Below, in pieces: positions 33,444 to 45,200 of a stretch of DNA of 64,000 nucleotides (positions are counted from its first letter, which is position 1; each line of letters opens with the position of its first letter). Source of the DNA: Antilocapra americana (Eukaryota > Chordata > Mammalia > Artiodactyla > Antilocapridae); NCBI GenBank assembly GCA_007570785.1, contig ML661900.1, forward strand, positions 8,309,039 through 8,373,038, given 5' to 3'. Position numbers and translations under genes: made by a program. The notes under the pieces are model-generated. The model did no database searches. It worked only from the letters and a program-made list of their open reading frames with translations, and had not been told where the DNA came from.

Positions 33444-35902
33444 CAGTAACGCTGAAGAAGTTGAATGATTGTGTGAAGACCTACAAGACCTTTCAGAACT
33501 AACACCTAAAAAAGACGTCCTTTTCATTATAGGGGACTAGAATGCAGAAGTAGGAAGGTAAGAAACACTGGAGTAACAGGAAAATTTGGCCTTGCAGTAC
33601 AGAATGAAGCAGGGCAAAGGTTAATAGAGTTTTGCCAAGAGAATGCACTGGTCATAGCAAACACACTTTTCCAACAACACAAGAGAAGACTCTACACATG
33701 GACATCACCAAATGGCCAACACTAAAATCAGATTGATTATATTTACAGCCAAAAATGGAGAAGCTCTATACAGTCAGCACAAACAAGACTGGGAGCTGAC
33801 TGTGGCTCAGATCATGAACTGCTTATTGCCAAATTCAGACTTAAAATGAAGAAAGTGGGGAAAACCACTAGACCTAGGTATGACCTAAATCAAATCCCTT
33901 ATGATTATACAGTGGAAGTGAGAAATAGATTTAAGGGACTAGATCTGATAGGCAGAGGGCCTGATAAACTATGGACAGCGGTACGTGACGTTATACAGGA
34001 GACAGGGAGCAAGACCATCCGCAAGAAAAAGAAATGCAAAAAAGCAAAATGGCTGTCTGAGGAGGCCTTACAAATAGCTGTGAAAAGAAGAGAAGCAAAA
34101 AGCAAGAGAAGGAAAAATATACCCATTAGAATGTAGAGTTCCAAAGAATAGCAAGGAGGGATAAGAAATCTTTCCTCAATGATCAATGCAACGAAATAGA
34201 GGAAAACAACAGATTGGGAAAAACTAGAGATCTCTTAAAAAAATTAGAGATACCAAGGAAATATTTCATGCAAAAATGGGCTCGATAAAGGACAGAAATG
34301 GTATAGACCTGACAGGAGCAGAAGAGGTGGCAAGAATACACAGAAGAACTGTACAAAACAGATCTTCATGACCCAGGTAATCACGATGGTGTGATCACTC
34401 ACCTAGAGCCAGACATCCTGGAATGTGAAGTCAAGTGGACCTTAGGAAGCATCCCTACGAACAAAGCTAGTGGAGGTGATGGAATCCCAGTTGAGCTATT
34501 TCAAATCCTGAAAGATGATGCTGTGGAAGTGCTGCACTCAATATGTCAGCAAATTTGGAAAACTAAGCAGTGGCCACAGAAGAGGTCAGTTTTCATTCCA
34601 ATCCCAAAGAAAGGCAATGCCAAAGAATGCTAAAACTACCGCACAATTGCACTCATCTCACATGCTAGTAAAGTAATGCTTAAAATTCTCCAAGCCAGGC
34701 TTCAGCAATATGTGAACCGTGAACTTCCAGATGTTCAAGCTGATTTGAGAAAAGGCAGAGGAACCAGAGGTCAAATTGCCAACACCCGCTGAACCATCGA
34801 AAAAGCAAGAGAGTTCCAGAAAAACATCTATTTCTGCTTTATTGACTATGCCAAAGCTTTTGACTGTGTGGATCACAATCAACTGTGGAAAATTCTTCAA
34901 GAGATGGTAATAGCAGACCACTTGACCTGCCTCTTGAGAAACCTGTATGCAGGTCAGGAAGTAACAGTTAGAACTGGACATGGAAAAACAGACTGGTTCC
35001 AAATAGCAAAAGGAGTAAATCAAGGCTGTATATTGTCACCCTGCTTATTTAACTTAGATGCAGAGTACCTTGTGAGAAATGCTGGGCTGGAAGAAGCACA
35101 CGCTGGAATCAAGATTGCAGGGAGGAATATCAGTAACCTCAGATATGCAGATGATACCATCCTTATGGCAGAAAGTGAAGAACTAAAGAGCCTCTTGATG
35201 AAAATGAAAGAGGAGAGTGAAAAAGTTGGCTTAAAGCTCAAAATCCAGAAAACTAAGATCATGGCATCTGGTCCCATCACTTCATGGTGAATAGATGGGG
35301 ATACAGTGGCTGACTTTATAATTTTGGGGGACTCCAAAATCACTGCAGATGGTGATTGCAGTCATGAAATTAAAAGATGCTTAGTTCTTTGAAGGAAAGT
35401 TATGACCAACCTAAAAAGCAGAGACATTACTTTGTCACAAAGGTCCATCTAGCCAAGGCTATGGTTTTTCCAGTGGTCATGCATGGATGCAAGTGTTGGA
35501 CTACAAAGAAAGCTGAGTGCTGAAGAATTGATGCTTTTGAACTGTGGTTTTGGAGAAGGCTCTTGAGAGTCCTTTGGACTGCAAGGAGATCCAACCAGTC
35601 CATCCTAAAGGAGATCAGTCCTGGGTGTTCACTGGAAGGACTGATGCTGAAGCTGAAACTCCAATACTTTGGCCACCTGATGCAAAGAACTGACTCATTG
35701 GAAAAGACCCTGATGCTGGGAAAGATTGAGGGCAGGAGGAGAAGGGGACGACAGAGGATGAGATGGCTGGATGGCATCACTGACTCAGTGGACACGAGTT
35801 TGGGTGGACTCTGGGAGTTGGTGATGGACAGGGAGGCCTGGCGTGCTGCGGTTCATGGGGTCGCAAAGAGTCAGACACGACTGAGCGACTGAAGTGAACT
35901 GA
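33444..35902 (+). mobile_element. BovB (RTE) LINE, 2.46 kb, plus strand, with decayed endonuclease/RT
   Basis: A 5'-truncated BovB. The start (33,444-33,840) is the C-terminal part of the apurinic-type endonuclease, with frame breaks. Frame 33,846-34,136 is the linker. Frame 34,391-34,633 begins the reverse transcriptase (SIPTNKASGGDGIPVELF). Frame 34,868-35,290 carries the palm with the catalytic YADD box (SNLRYADDTILMAES). Frame 35,563-35,892 is the C-terminal region. Stops and small deletions separate them; for example, residues before RSVFIPIPKKG are lost near 34,583. The element would have copied its own RNA at a nicked target. It cannot now make a full protein. Its 3' end has the ACTGA-type terminus. 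It sits inside a minus-strand L1 with only a very short possible TSD (tgg). Confidence 0.93.
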
Positions 35903-35992
35903 TGGATTGTTTATATGTCTTCTTTGGAACAATGTCTGCTTAGGTCTTCTGTCCATTTTTTCAATTTTGTTGACCTTTTAAATGAAATAGTC
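35903..35992 (-). mobile_element. L1 3' end, minus strand (right part)
   Basis: Continuation of the L1 broken by BovB: 'ttaggtcttctgtccatttt' follows in L1 order. The homology stops near 35,992, so the element is 5'-truncated. Confidence 0.85.
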
Positions 35993-35994
35993 TA

Positions 35995-36199
35995 CTTAAA
36001 AAAGATTTATTTGGCTATGGCAGGGCTTAGTTGTGGTACACAGGATTGTCAGTCTTTATTTCATCAATTTTTGTTCTTTAGTTGTGGCCTGTGAACTCTT
36101 AGTTGTGGCGCATGGGATCCAATAAACTGACTAGGGATCCAACCTGGGCCCCCTGCACTGGAAGTGTGGTCAGTCACTGAACCATGAGGGCAGTCCCAG
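35995..36199 (-). mobile_element. CHR-1-type SINE, minus strand
   Basis: Complement of a CHR SINE: 'gatttatttggctatggcag' at the left, 'ccaacctgggccccctgcac' and 'accatgagggcagtccca' at the right. Diverged in the way expected for an older cetartiodactyl family. Confidence 0.85.
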
Positions 36200-36304
36200 A
36201 GTTTAACTACTGTTTGTTTGATTAACTTGATTTTCCATAGAATCAACCTTAGACTCCAAAGACTTTTCTGTTTTTTAGCACAGAAATTCTGATAAGTATG
36301 TGTA

Positions 36305-36521
36305 CGTAAGTAAGTGTTAGTTGCTCAGTCGTGCCCGACTCTTTGCGACCCCATGGACTGCAGCCACCAGGCTCCTCTGTTCATGAGATTTTGTAGGCAA
36401 GGATACTGGAGTGGGTTGCCATTTCCTTCTCCAGGGGATCTTCCCAACCCTGGGATCGAACCCATGTCTCCTGCATTGCAGGCAGGTTCTTTAACTACTG
36501 AGCTACAAGGGAAGCCCATGT
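36305..36521 (-). mobile_element. Bov-tA SINE, minus strand, full length
   Basis: Complement of a complete Bov-tA with low divergence and an 8-bp TSD, tatgtgta, at 36,297-36,304 and 36,522-36,529. Confidence 0.95.
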
Positions 36522-36869
36522 TATGTGTAAGCACTTACAATACTAATGTTTGAAATGACTGGGAATAAGTACATTCTGGATGATAATTTTTGGAAAATTA
36601 AATAACATATGACCTTTCAAAATATTGGAAATTTTATAGCTCCACTTATCTGTTGGTTCTTTAGAGAGTCCTTTCACCATGTTGGAATAATTATTAGGAT
36701 CCTTCTATTGCTTGCTCCTTGCCATTTTCTTTCAATAAAATTATCACGATTTGTAGTCAGATATTTAATTTTTTATTCAACAGTTTCCTTCTAAACTATA
36801 ACTTTGAACTTTTAAGCTGTGCAAAACTTAGTGCTCTCATATGTTCAAAGATATCAGTAATCATGTGTA
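36522..36869. other. Unrecognised DNA
   Basis: Short AT-rich stretch between the SINE and the Tigger1 element. Nothing recognised. Confidence 0.4.
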
Positions 36870-37356
36870 CAGACGTATCTTAGGGACATTGCAGTGATCT
36901 GATTCCAGACAACTTCAACAAAGGGAGTATCACAAGAAAGCAAGTCACATGAATTTTTTTGGTTTCCCAGTACATATGAAAGTTATGTTTATACTATATT
37001 GTAATCTGCTAGTTGTGTATTAGCACTGTATCTAACAAAACAATGTACATACCACTATTAAAAAGTACTTTGCTAACCATCATCTGAGCCTTCAGTAGGC
37101 TTTAATCTTTTGCAATAGTGACATCAAAGGGCACTGATCACAGATCACCATAGCAAATATAATCATTATTATATTATTAAAAGGTTAAAATATTGCAACT
37201 GTTACCAAAAAGTGACACAGAGACTTGAAGTATACAGATGCTGTTGGGAAAATGGTACCAATAGAGTTGCTTGAGGCAGGGTTGCCACACAGCTTCAATT
37301 TGTGAAAAATACAATATCTGCAAAGCACAACAAATTGAAGTAAAATGAGATACTGA
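36870..37356 (+). mobile_element. Tigger1-derived DNA transposon, internally deleted
   Basis: The left end (cagacgtatcttagggac) follows a TA target and continues with the 'tttttttggtttcccagtac' and 'taaccatcatctgagccttc' blocks of Tigger1. After an internal deletion near 37,120-37,150 it resumes with 'ttaccaaaaagtgacacaga' and 'gcagggttgccacacagctt', reaching a decayed right end near 37,356. The transposase gene is absent, so this is a non-autonomous copy of about 487 bp. Confidence 0.88.
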
Positions 37357-37380
37357 CAGCATTTTTTCATCAGTGTAATT

Positions 37381-37437
37381 CCAGGCCATAGTAGAGTATC
37401 TGGCACATAGTGAGTATTCAATGAACATTTGTTGAAG
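37381..37437 (+). repeat. MIR or L2 3'-end fragment
   Basis: The 'tctggcacatagtgagtatt' and 'caatgaacatttgttgaa' blocks are the shared 3' terminal motif of MIR and L2 elements. The piece is too short to decide between them. Confidence 0.6.
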
Positions 37438-37574
37438 GAGCTAATAATTATAGTGAAGTAGAAGAAAGATGAGGATGAAGGAGAAGCAGGTAGAGCAGAA
37501 AGTAGAGAAAGGGGATTTGAATGTGGAAGGCAGCCAGAGGGAAAGGAAAATGGTTCTAGTTATTCACTGTTACT

Positions 37575-37705
37575 CTGTCCTTGCAACAAACTTATCAGAT
37601 CCATGTTGTTGAAGAAAAAGAGGCACAGAAAGGTTATTTAATGTGCCTGTGCGTATGGCTACAGCAAAGGTGGCAGAGTTGCATTTTGAATCCAAGCAGT
37701 CTGAC
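37575..37705 (-). repeat. MIR SINE, minus strand
   Basis: Complement of the MIR core: 'aagaggcacagaaaggttat', 'ggtggcagagttgcattttg' and 'aatccaagcagtctgac' in order. Confidence 0.75.
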
Positions 37706-37972
37706 AATAGTCTTGCCAGTCATGTCCCATTCTTGGTAGAAAGACTGTGGCATTTTCCATGGTCATTCATCTCACCTAGCCAAAGGCACCATGTTTTTCT
37801 AAGACAATTGGTATTTTTACATAATAGTGATATAATGTTGTGCAGTTCACTGAGCCATGTGTGGCAGTTGGAGTTTTCAGGCACTAAATAGATTCACTTA
37901 ACTTTCTTAATGAAAAGGTGTTTCCTAAGGAAACCTAGTTGCTGTGGTAGTTTTCTTCTAGCAGTCTGTTTT

Positions 37973-38195
37973 GGGCTTCCTGGGTGGCACAATGGTGAAG
38001 AATCCTCCTGACAATGCTGGAGACGCAGGAGATGTGGGTTTGATCCCTGGGTTGGGAAGATCCCCTGGAGGAGGAGATGGCAGCTCACTCCAGTATTCTT
38101 GCCTAGGAAATCCCATGAACAGAGCAGCCTGGTGGGCTGCAGTTTGTGGGGTTGCAAGAAGCCAGACAAGACTGAGCGACTGAGCAGGCATGCAC
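37973..38195 (+). mobile_element. Bov-tA SINE, plus strand, full length
   Basis: Full tRNA-derived head (gggcttcctgggtggcacaa) and BovA unit, ending at 'actgagcgactgagcaggca'. Inverted relative to the next SINE about 110 bp away. Confidence 0.93.
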
Positions 38196-38308
38196 TTGGG
38201 TCCATTTATCTTCTGTGAGTTATACCCTTCCTTCCCAGTTATGTCAGGTGTTATTACACTCAAAGCTCTCTGAGGTTTCAAAATTGTTGTGTGAACCACT
38301 GGTAGGGT

Positions 38309-38455
38309 GCATGCCTGTGTGTGCTAAGTCCCTTCAGACATGTCTGACTGTTTGCATCCCTAAGGACATGTAGCCCACCAAGCTCCTCTGTCCATGGTGT
38401 TCTCTAGACAAGAGTATTGGAGTGGGTTACCATGCCCTCCTCCAGACTGGTAGGG
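38309..38455 (-). mobile_element. BOV-A2-type SINE, minus strand, no tRNA head
   Basis: Complement of a BovA unit. A perfect 11-bp TSD, actggtagggt, lies at 38,298-38,308 and 38,456-38,466. Confidence 0.94.
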
Positions 38456-39192
38456 TATAAGTATAAAACCAGTAAATCTATATATTATTTTAAGCCATAG
38501 AGTTGCTCTATGTGTTAGTAGTAAAGAAACAAGCCAATATACTGCCCTCACCTTTCTTTCCTTCCAATAAAATGATTTGTTTCTGGGCTTCCACGTTGTT
38601 TGTCCTTCCTTTACAGAAAAAATTATCCTAATTTCTAAATCCTTTGCTCTCTCTCTTTTTTTTTTTTTTGCAGTTGAATTGTATAAATTCTTTCTGTATC
38701 TAGGATATTAACTCCTTAACAGACATTATTTGAAATATTTTTCCCATTCTCTAGGTTGTCTTTCATTTCATTGATGGTTTCTTTTGCTGTACAGAAGCTT
38801 TTTAGTTTGATATAATCTCACTTGTTTATTTATTTATTTATCTCCTGTGGTTTAGATGCAAAAGGTCATTACCAAGATGCATGTCAAGGAGCTTAATTTC
38901 TTTTTTTAAACTAGGAGTTTCATAGTTTTGGGTCTTATATTTAAGTCTTTAATCCATTTTGAGTTAATTTCTGTGTCTTATATAAGAATGTAGTTTCATG
39001 GTTATCCATTTTTCCTCCAGGTATTTATTGAAGAGATGATCCTTTTTCTATTGATTATTTTTGGCTCCCTTATCAAATATTAGTTGCCCATATTTGTGTG
39101 GGTCTATTTTTGGGCTTTTGATTCTGTTCCATTGGTGTATTTGTTTTTTTATGCCAATACCATACTGTTATAATGACCAGTGTGTCTTTGTT

Positions 39193-39315
39193 CAGGTGCC
39201 TGATTCTTTGCAACTCTATGAACTATCACCCATCAGGCTCCTAGAACTCCAAGGAATTGAAGTGGGTTGCCATTTCCTTCACCAGGGGATCTTCTCAACC
39301 CAGGGATCAAACCCA
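39193..39315 (-). mobile_element. Bov-tA SINE fragment nested in L1
   Basis: Complement of a diverged BovA unit with part of the tRNA segment. A perfect 10-bp TSD, tgtctttgtt, lies at 39,183-39,192 and 39,316-39,325. Both SINE ends are truncated or eroded. Confidence 0.9.
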
Positions 39316-40956
39316 TGTCTTTGTTTAGTTTGAAATCAGGAAATGTGATGCCTTATTCGTTTTGAGGATTTCTTGGTTATTTGGGGTCTTCTGTGGTTTC
39401 ATATAACTTTTAAGTGTTCTTTTCTACTTCTGTAAAAAAAAGCACTATTGAGATATTGATAGGGATTCCACTGAATCTATAGCTGGCTTTTGGTAGTATT
39501 GACATTTTAACAGTATTTGATTTTCAAGTTTATGAACACAGGATACCTTTCCATTTATTTGTGTCTTCTTCAGTTTCTTTCATCAGTATCTTGTAGTTTT
39601 TGGAATAGAGGTGTTTTGAATGCTTAGTTAAATTTATTTCTGTTTATTGTTTTAGATAATGTACATGAAATCATTTTATTTCTTTTTCAGAATTCGTTAG
39701 TATATAGAAATGCTACAGATTTTTTAATGTGAATTTCATATTCTACAACTTTACTGAATTCACTGGTTAAATCTAAGATATTTTTGGTTGAAAGTTTAGG
39801 AATTTCTATATATAAAATAATGTATCTCAAATAGAAAGAGTTTTACTACTTTCCTTTCACTTCCAATTTATTTTAGTTGTTTTTCTTGCCCAATTTCTCT
39901 ATCTAGGCTTCTGGTACTAATTTAACTAGGAATGGTGAGATTGAACACCTTTTCTTATTCCTGATCTTATAGGAAAAGATTTCAAAATTTCACCCTTGAG
40001 TATGATGTTAACTGTGAGTGTGTCATATGTTGCCTTTATTGCATTGAAATATGTCCATCTATGCCTAATTTGTTAAGTTTTTATCATTAATGAATGTTGA
40101 ATCTTGTTAAATGCTTTTTCTGCATCTGCTGGAATGAACATGATTCTTTTCTTCCCATTTTATTAATGTGATGTATCACATTGATTTGCATATGTTGAAT
40201 CATCCTTGCCTCCTATGGATAATTCCCACTTGATCTTGGTTAATGATCCTTTTAATTTGCTGTTGAATTTGGTGTATCAGTATTTTATTGAGAAGTTTTG
40301 CATCTGTACTCATCAGAGATACTGGCCTGTAGTTTTCTTTTCTAATGTTGTCCTTTTCTGGTTTTTATTTCAGGATAAAGCTGGCCTTGTTGAATGAGCA
40401 TAAGAGTATTTCTTCATCTTTGTTTTTTTTTGGAATAGTTAAAGAAGGATTGGTGTTAATTCTATAAATGTTTGGTAAGGTTCACCAGTGGAGTCATGTG
40501 GTCCTAGGGTTTTCTTCTTAGATGATTTTTGATTACTGATTCTATATATTTAATTGGTTGAGTCAGATTTTCTATTTTTTCCTGATTCAGTCTTGGTAAA
40601 TTATGTGCTCCTAACAATTTTTCCATTTCCTCTAGGTTGTCTGGTTTATTGGCCTGTAGTTGTTCATAGTAGCTTCTTATGATTCTCTCAATTTCTGTGG
40701 TTTCCATTCTAATGTCTTTTTTGAATTTATGATTTTGTTAATTTTATCCTCTTTTTTTCTTGGCTAATTCTTGCTTAAGGTTGGTCAATTTTTCTTTACC
40801 AAAAAATCAGCTCTTAGTTTGACTTATCATTCTGTTGCTTTTCTGTTCTCTATTCTACATTTGTTCTAAAATTTATCATTTTCTTTTTTTTCTGTCAACT
40901 TTTGGATCAGTTTCCTCTTTTTTCTGGTTCTGTAAGGTGTAGGGTTAGGTTGTTTA

Positions 40957-41379
40957 TAGTAAGTCATCTACATACAAATGGAGTTCCATTTTGAGAGAAC
41001 ATTTGTAAGTCCAATTTGCTTGTTAAGTCCAGCAAAGTTTGCCAGATACCCAACTAACACAATCAGCTATAAAATACTGATGTGTATAATACTTTCACAC
41101 AAATAATATATTAAATATAAGCATTTACGATTTTACAGGACAGTACCTTGAGAAGTACAGTAGTACAGTACAACAGCTGGCATGGAGGCAATAGGCAGTG
41201 AACAGGCAAGAAGTGTTACTGACTGTAGGAGGGAGTGGAGGTGGGAGATGATAGAGCTGAAGGATCGACAATGGGAGACAGAAGGCAAGCAATTTTACTC
41301 ATGCCTGATCGTGATGGAATGCATGTTTGTAGCTTTGAAAGTTTGAACCCTGAAGGTTTTTGTGAAAGGGACTTAACTA
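40957..41379. mobile_element. 423-bp TA-flanked TIR element (Tc1/mariner/pogo-like MITE) nested in L1
   Basis: The left terminus is tagtaagtcatctacatac. The right terminus, read on the other strand, is tagttaagtccctttcac, giving imperfect terminal inverted repeats of about 22 bp. A TA lies on each side (40,955-40,956 and 41,380-41,381), and the L1 reads on once the element and one TA are removed. The interior repeats 'acagtac' motifs near 41,140-41,180 and holds no transposase. The ends and TA target fit the Tc1/mariner/pogo superfamily. I recall related mammalian copies but cannot name the family. Confidence 0.8.
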
Positions 41380-42265
41380 TATTGGGATCATTCTTGCTTC
41401 TTAATGTGTGTGTTTATTGCTATGAACTTGCCTCTTAGAACAGCTTTTGCTACATCTCACAAGTTTTGGTCTTTTGTAATTCCATTTTTATCTCAAGAAA
41501 CTTTTATTTCCCCTTTAATTTTTCTTTGACCCAGTAATTCTTCCAAAGTGGTGTTTAATTTCCACATATGTGAATCTTCTGCTTTTCTGCTGGTATTGAT
41601 TTCTAGATTTATGATAGTATTGTCAGAGGAGACATGTGGTATGATTTCAGTCTTACTGAATCTTCTAAGACTTATTTTATAGCCTGACATCTGGCCTGTC
41701 ATAGAAAATGTTGCATGTATGCTTGTGTATTCTGTAATTTTTGGATAGGATGTTCTGCATGCGTCTGTATGGTCCATTGGTCTATAGCTTTCTTCAAAAT
41801 TACTATTTCCTTATTAATCTAAGTCTGGATGATCTATTTATTATGGAGGGTAAGTTATTAAAGTCCCCAACAATTATTGTATTTACTGCTTATTTCTCCT
41901 TTTAGCCCTATTAGTTTTTGATTTCTATATTTAGGTGATCCAGTGTTGGACACATAAATATTTACAATTGGTATACTTTCTTGATACATTGACCCTTCTG
42001 TAATTAAATAATGACTTTCTTTATCTTTTTTTAATCATTGTATGATAATAACTTGGATAATTTAATATCTTTACATTTAAAGTAATTATTGATAGAAAAG
42101 GACTTACTGTTTTTATTTGTTAGTTGTTTTCTGACTATTTTTCAGATCCATTGTTCCTTTTTTCTTACCTGTTGTCTGTTTGTGTATGTTTTGGTGTCTT
42201 TTGGTATCAGTATGCTTTGACTTTTTTATTGTGTTCTTTCCCTCAAGGGTAAAACATTGATTGAT

Positions 42266-45200
42266 TTTTATTTATTTATATTGGCGTATAGTTGATTTAT
42301 AGTGCTGTGTTCATTTCTGCTGTACAGCAAAGTGAGTCAGTTATATGTATACCTGTATCCCCTCCTTTTAGATTATGTTCCCATATAGGTCATTACAGAA
42401 TATTAAATGGTGTTCCCTGTTCTATGTAGTAGGTTCTTATTAGTTATCTATTTTGTATGTAGTAGAAGGTATATGTCAGTCCCAATCTTCCAGTTTATCC
42501 CTCCCTCAATTCTTTCTGGGCAACCATAAGCTTGTTTTCTACATTTGTGACTCTATTTCTGTTTTGTACCATTTTTAAAATTAATAGATTCCATATATAA
42601 GTGATATCATATGATATTTGTCTTTATCTGTCTCACTTCACTCAGTATGACAATCTTTAAGTCTATCCATGTCACTGCAAAGGGCATAATTTTATTTTTT
42701 TATGGTTGACTAATATTCCATCGTGTATATGTATTACATTTTCCTTATCCATTTCTCTGTTGATGGATATTTAGCTTGCTTCCATGTCCTGGCTATTGTA
42801 AATAATACTACAGTGAATAATGGAGTGCATATATCCTTTTGAATTGTGGCTTTCTTTAGATATATGCCCAAGAGTGGGATTTCAGGATCATATGATAGCT
42901 CTATTTTTAGTTTTTTTTTTAATTACCATGCTGTTTTCCATGGTCTCTGTACCACTTTACATTCCCACCAGCAGTCTAGGAGGGTTCCCTTTTCTGTCTA
43001 TCCTCTCCAGGATTTATTCTTCATAGATTTTTTGATGATGGCCATCCTAACTGGTTTAAGGTGGTACCTGATTATAGTTTTGATTTGCATTTCTCTAATA
43101 ATTAATGATGCTGAGTATCTTTTCATGTGTTTTATGGCCATCTGCATGTCTTCTTTAGAGAAATGTCTATTTAGAACTTCCTCCCATTTTTTGATTGAGT
43201 TATTTGTTTTTTTATATTGAGCTGCATGATGTATTTGTGTATTTTGAGGATTAATCCCTTGTTGGTTGCTTTGTTGGGAAATATTTTCTCCCATCCTTTG
43301 GAGTATCTTTTTGTTTTGTTTATTGTTTCCTTTGCTGTTGAAAAACTCTTAAGTTTAATTTTAGTTTCCATTAGTTTATTTTTTATTTAATTTTTGTTAC
43401 ACTCTGAGCTGGATCATAAAAGATGTTACTATGATTTATGTCAGAGAGTGTTCTGCCTATGTTTCCCTTTAAGAGTTTTATAGTATCAAGTCTTATATTT
43501 AGATCTTCAATCCTTTTTAAGTTTACTTTTGTGTATGGTGTCAGAGAATGTTCCAATTTCATTCTTTTACATGTAGCTGTTCACATTTCCCAGCACCTCT
43601 TATTGAAGATACTGTCTTTCTTCACTATGTATTCTTGCCTCTTATGTCATAGATTAGGTGACCATATGTATGGGTTTATGTCTTGACTTTCTATCCTATT
43701 TCGTTGGTATAGATTCCTGTTTTTGTGCCAGAACCATATGATTTTGATGACAATAGTTTTGTAGTATACTCTGGAATCAAGAAGCCTGATTCCCCTAGCC
43801 TTGTCTTTCTTTTCACGATTGCTTTGGTTATTTGGGGTCTTTTTGTGTTATCATACAAATTAAAAAAGTTTTTTTTTTAATTATGTGAAGAATACTACTG
43901 GTAATTTCATAGGGATTGCATTGAATCTGTAGATTACTTTGGGTAATATGGTCATTTTCACAATATTGATTCTTCCAACCCAAGAATGTAGTATGTATTT
44001 TCATATGATTATCTTTGATTGCTTTCATCAGTATCTTATAGTTTTCTGAGTACATGTCTTTTTCCTCCCTAGGTTTATTCCTAGTTATTTTATTTGTTTT
44101 GATGTGATGGTAAATGAGATTATTTCCTTAATTTTTCTGTCTGATCTTTCATTGTTAGTATGTAGAAATACAAGAGGTTTCTGTGCATTAATTTTGTATT
44201 CTGCAACTTTACCAAATTCATTGATGAACCCTAGTTATTGTGTTCTTTAATCTGATAACTATGGTTTTCTTCTCCTGTGGTTATCATGAGGCTTATATAA
44301 GACATCTTCAACTTTTAACACCCTATTTTAAACTGATAACAATTTATTTTCCATAGAATTCATAAACTTTATTTCTCCTCCCTCAACACATATTACATGA
44401 TGGTTTTTACAATTTATGAATTTTTTGTTTAATATAGCTAATAGAGTTTTGAGTGAGTTATTCACTACTATTACCATACTGCAGAACTCAACTATGACTA
44501 TACATTTACCAGTACCATAGGGATGAACACTACACTTCTGTGTTTTTATGATTCTATCTAGCAGTCTTTTGTTTTCACTCAAAGAACTTCCTTTAGTAAT
44601 TCTTGCAAAGCAGGTCGGGTGGTAATGAACTCTCTTAAATTTTGTTCTATCAGGAATATCTTCATTCTATCTTAGTTTCTGAAAGATAGGTCACTGGGTA
44701 TAAACTTCTTGTTTGACTCTTATTTTTTTTTTAAATATTTTGACCCCATTTGAATGTTATCACCCCTTTCTCTCCTGGAATGGAAAAAAAAAAAACAAAA
44801 CCCTGGAGATCTGATCTATGTTTTGGGTGAGTTGACTCTTCAGGCTTTAAGGATGATATGAAGGGCGTGTGCCACTGACTGAGAACAGATGGATGGGACT
44901 GTTGGCTTGGTTCCTTCCCCAGGTGAGGCTATAGGATGGGCCCTGCAATTTTCTTTGGATGTTTTGATCCCATTTGAATGTTATCATTCCATCCTCTCCT
45001 GGAATGGAAAATTTCTGTTGAGAAATCTGCCAGTGGTCTTATAGGAGATTCCTTGTATCTAACTTCCTGCTTTTGCTGCTCTTAAAATTTTTTGTCATCA
45101 TCTTTTGACAATTCAGTTATAATGTGTCTTGGTATAAACCTATTCAGGTTCAACTTGTTTGGGGGTTTGTGTAACCTCATGAATCTGGATATCTGTTTCT

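Larger units (their letters stand above)
38656..42260 (-). mobile_element. L1 LINE ORF2 region, minus strand, with two nested insertions
   Basis: From a T-run at 38,656 the complement of an L1 ORF2 runs from its 3' side into its 5' half. Recognisable blocks include 'tttcttttgctgtacagaag' (38,784), the reverse-transcriptase part around 39,960-40,330 and the ORF2 first half around 41,400-42,060. A 67-codon frame at 40,504-40,707 is an L1 ORF2 remnant. The element is interrupted by a SINE at 39,193-39,315 and a TA-flanked TIR element at 40,957-41,379. It ends where a second L1 begins. Confidence 0.88.

Noticed and set aside
37575..37705. Conserved exon-like block
   Set aside because: It matches the reversed MIR core in block order.
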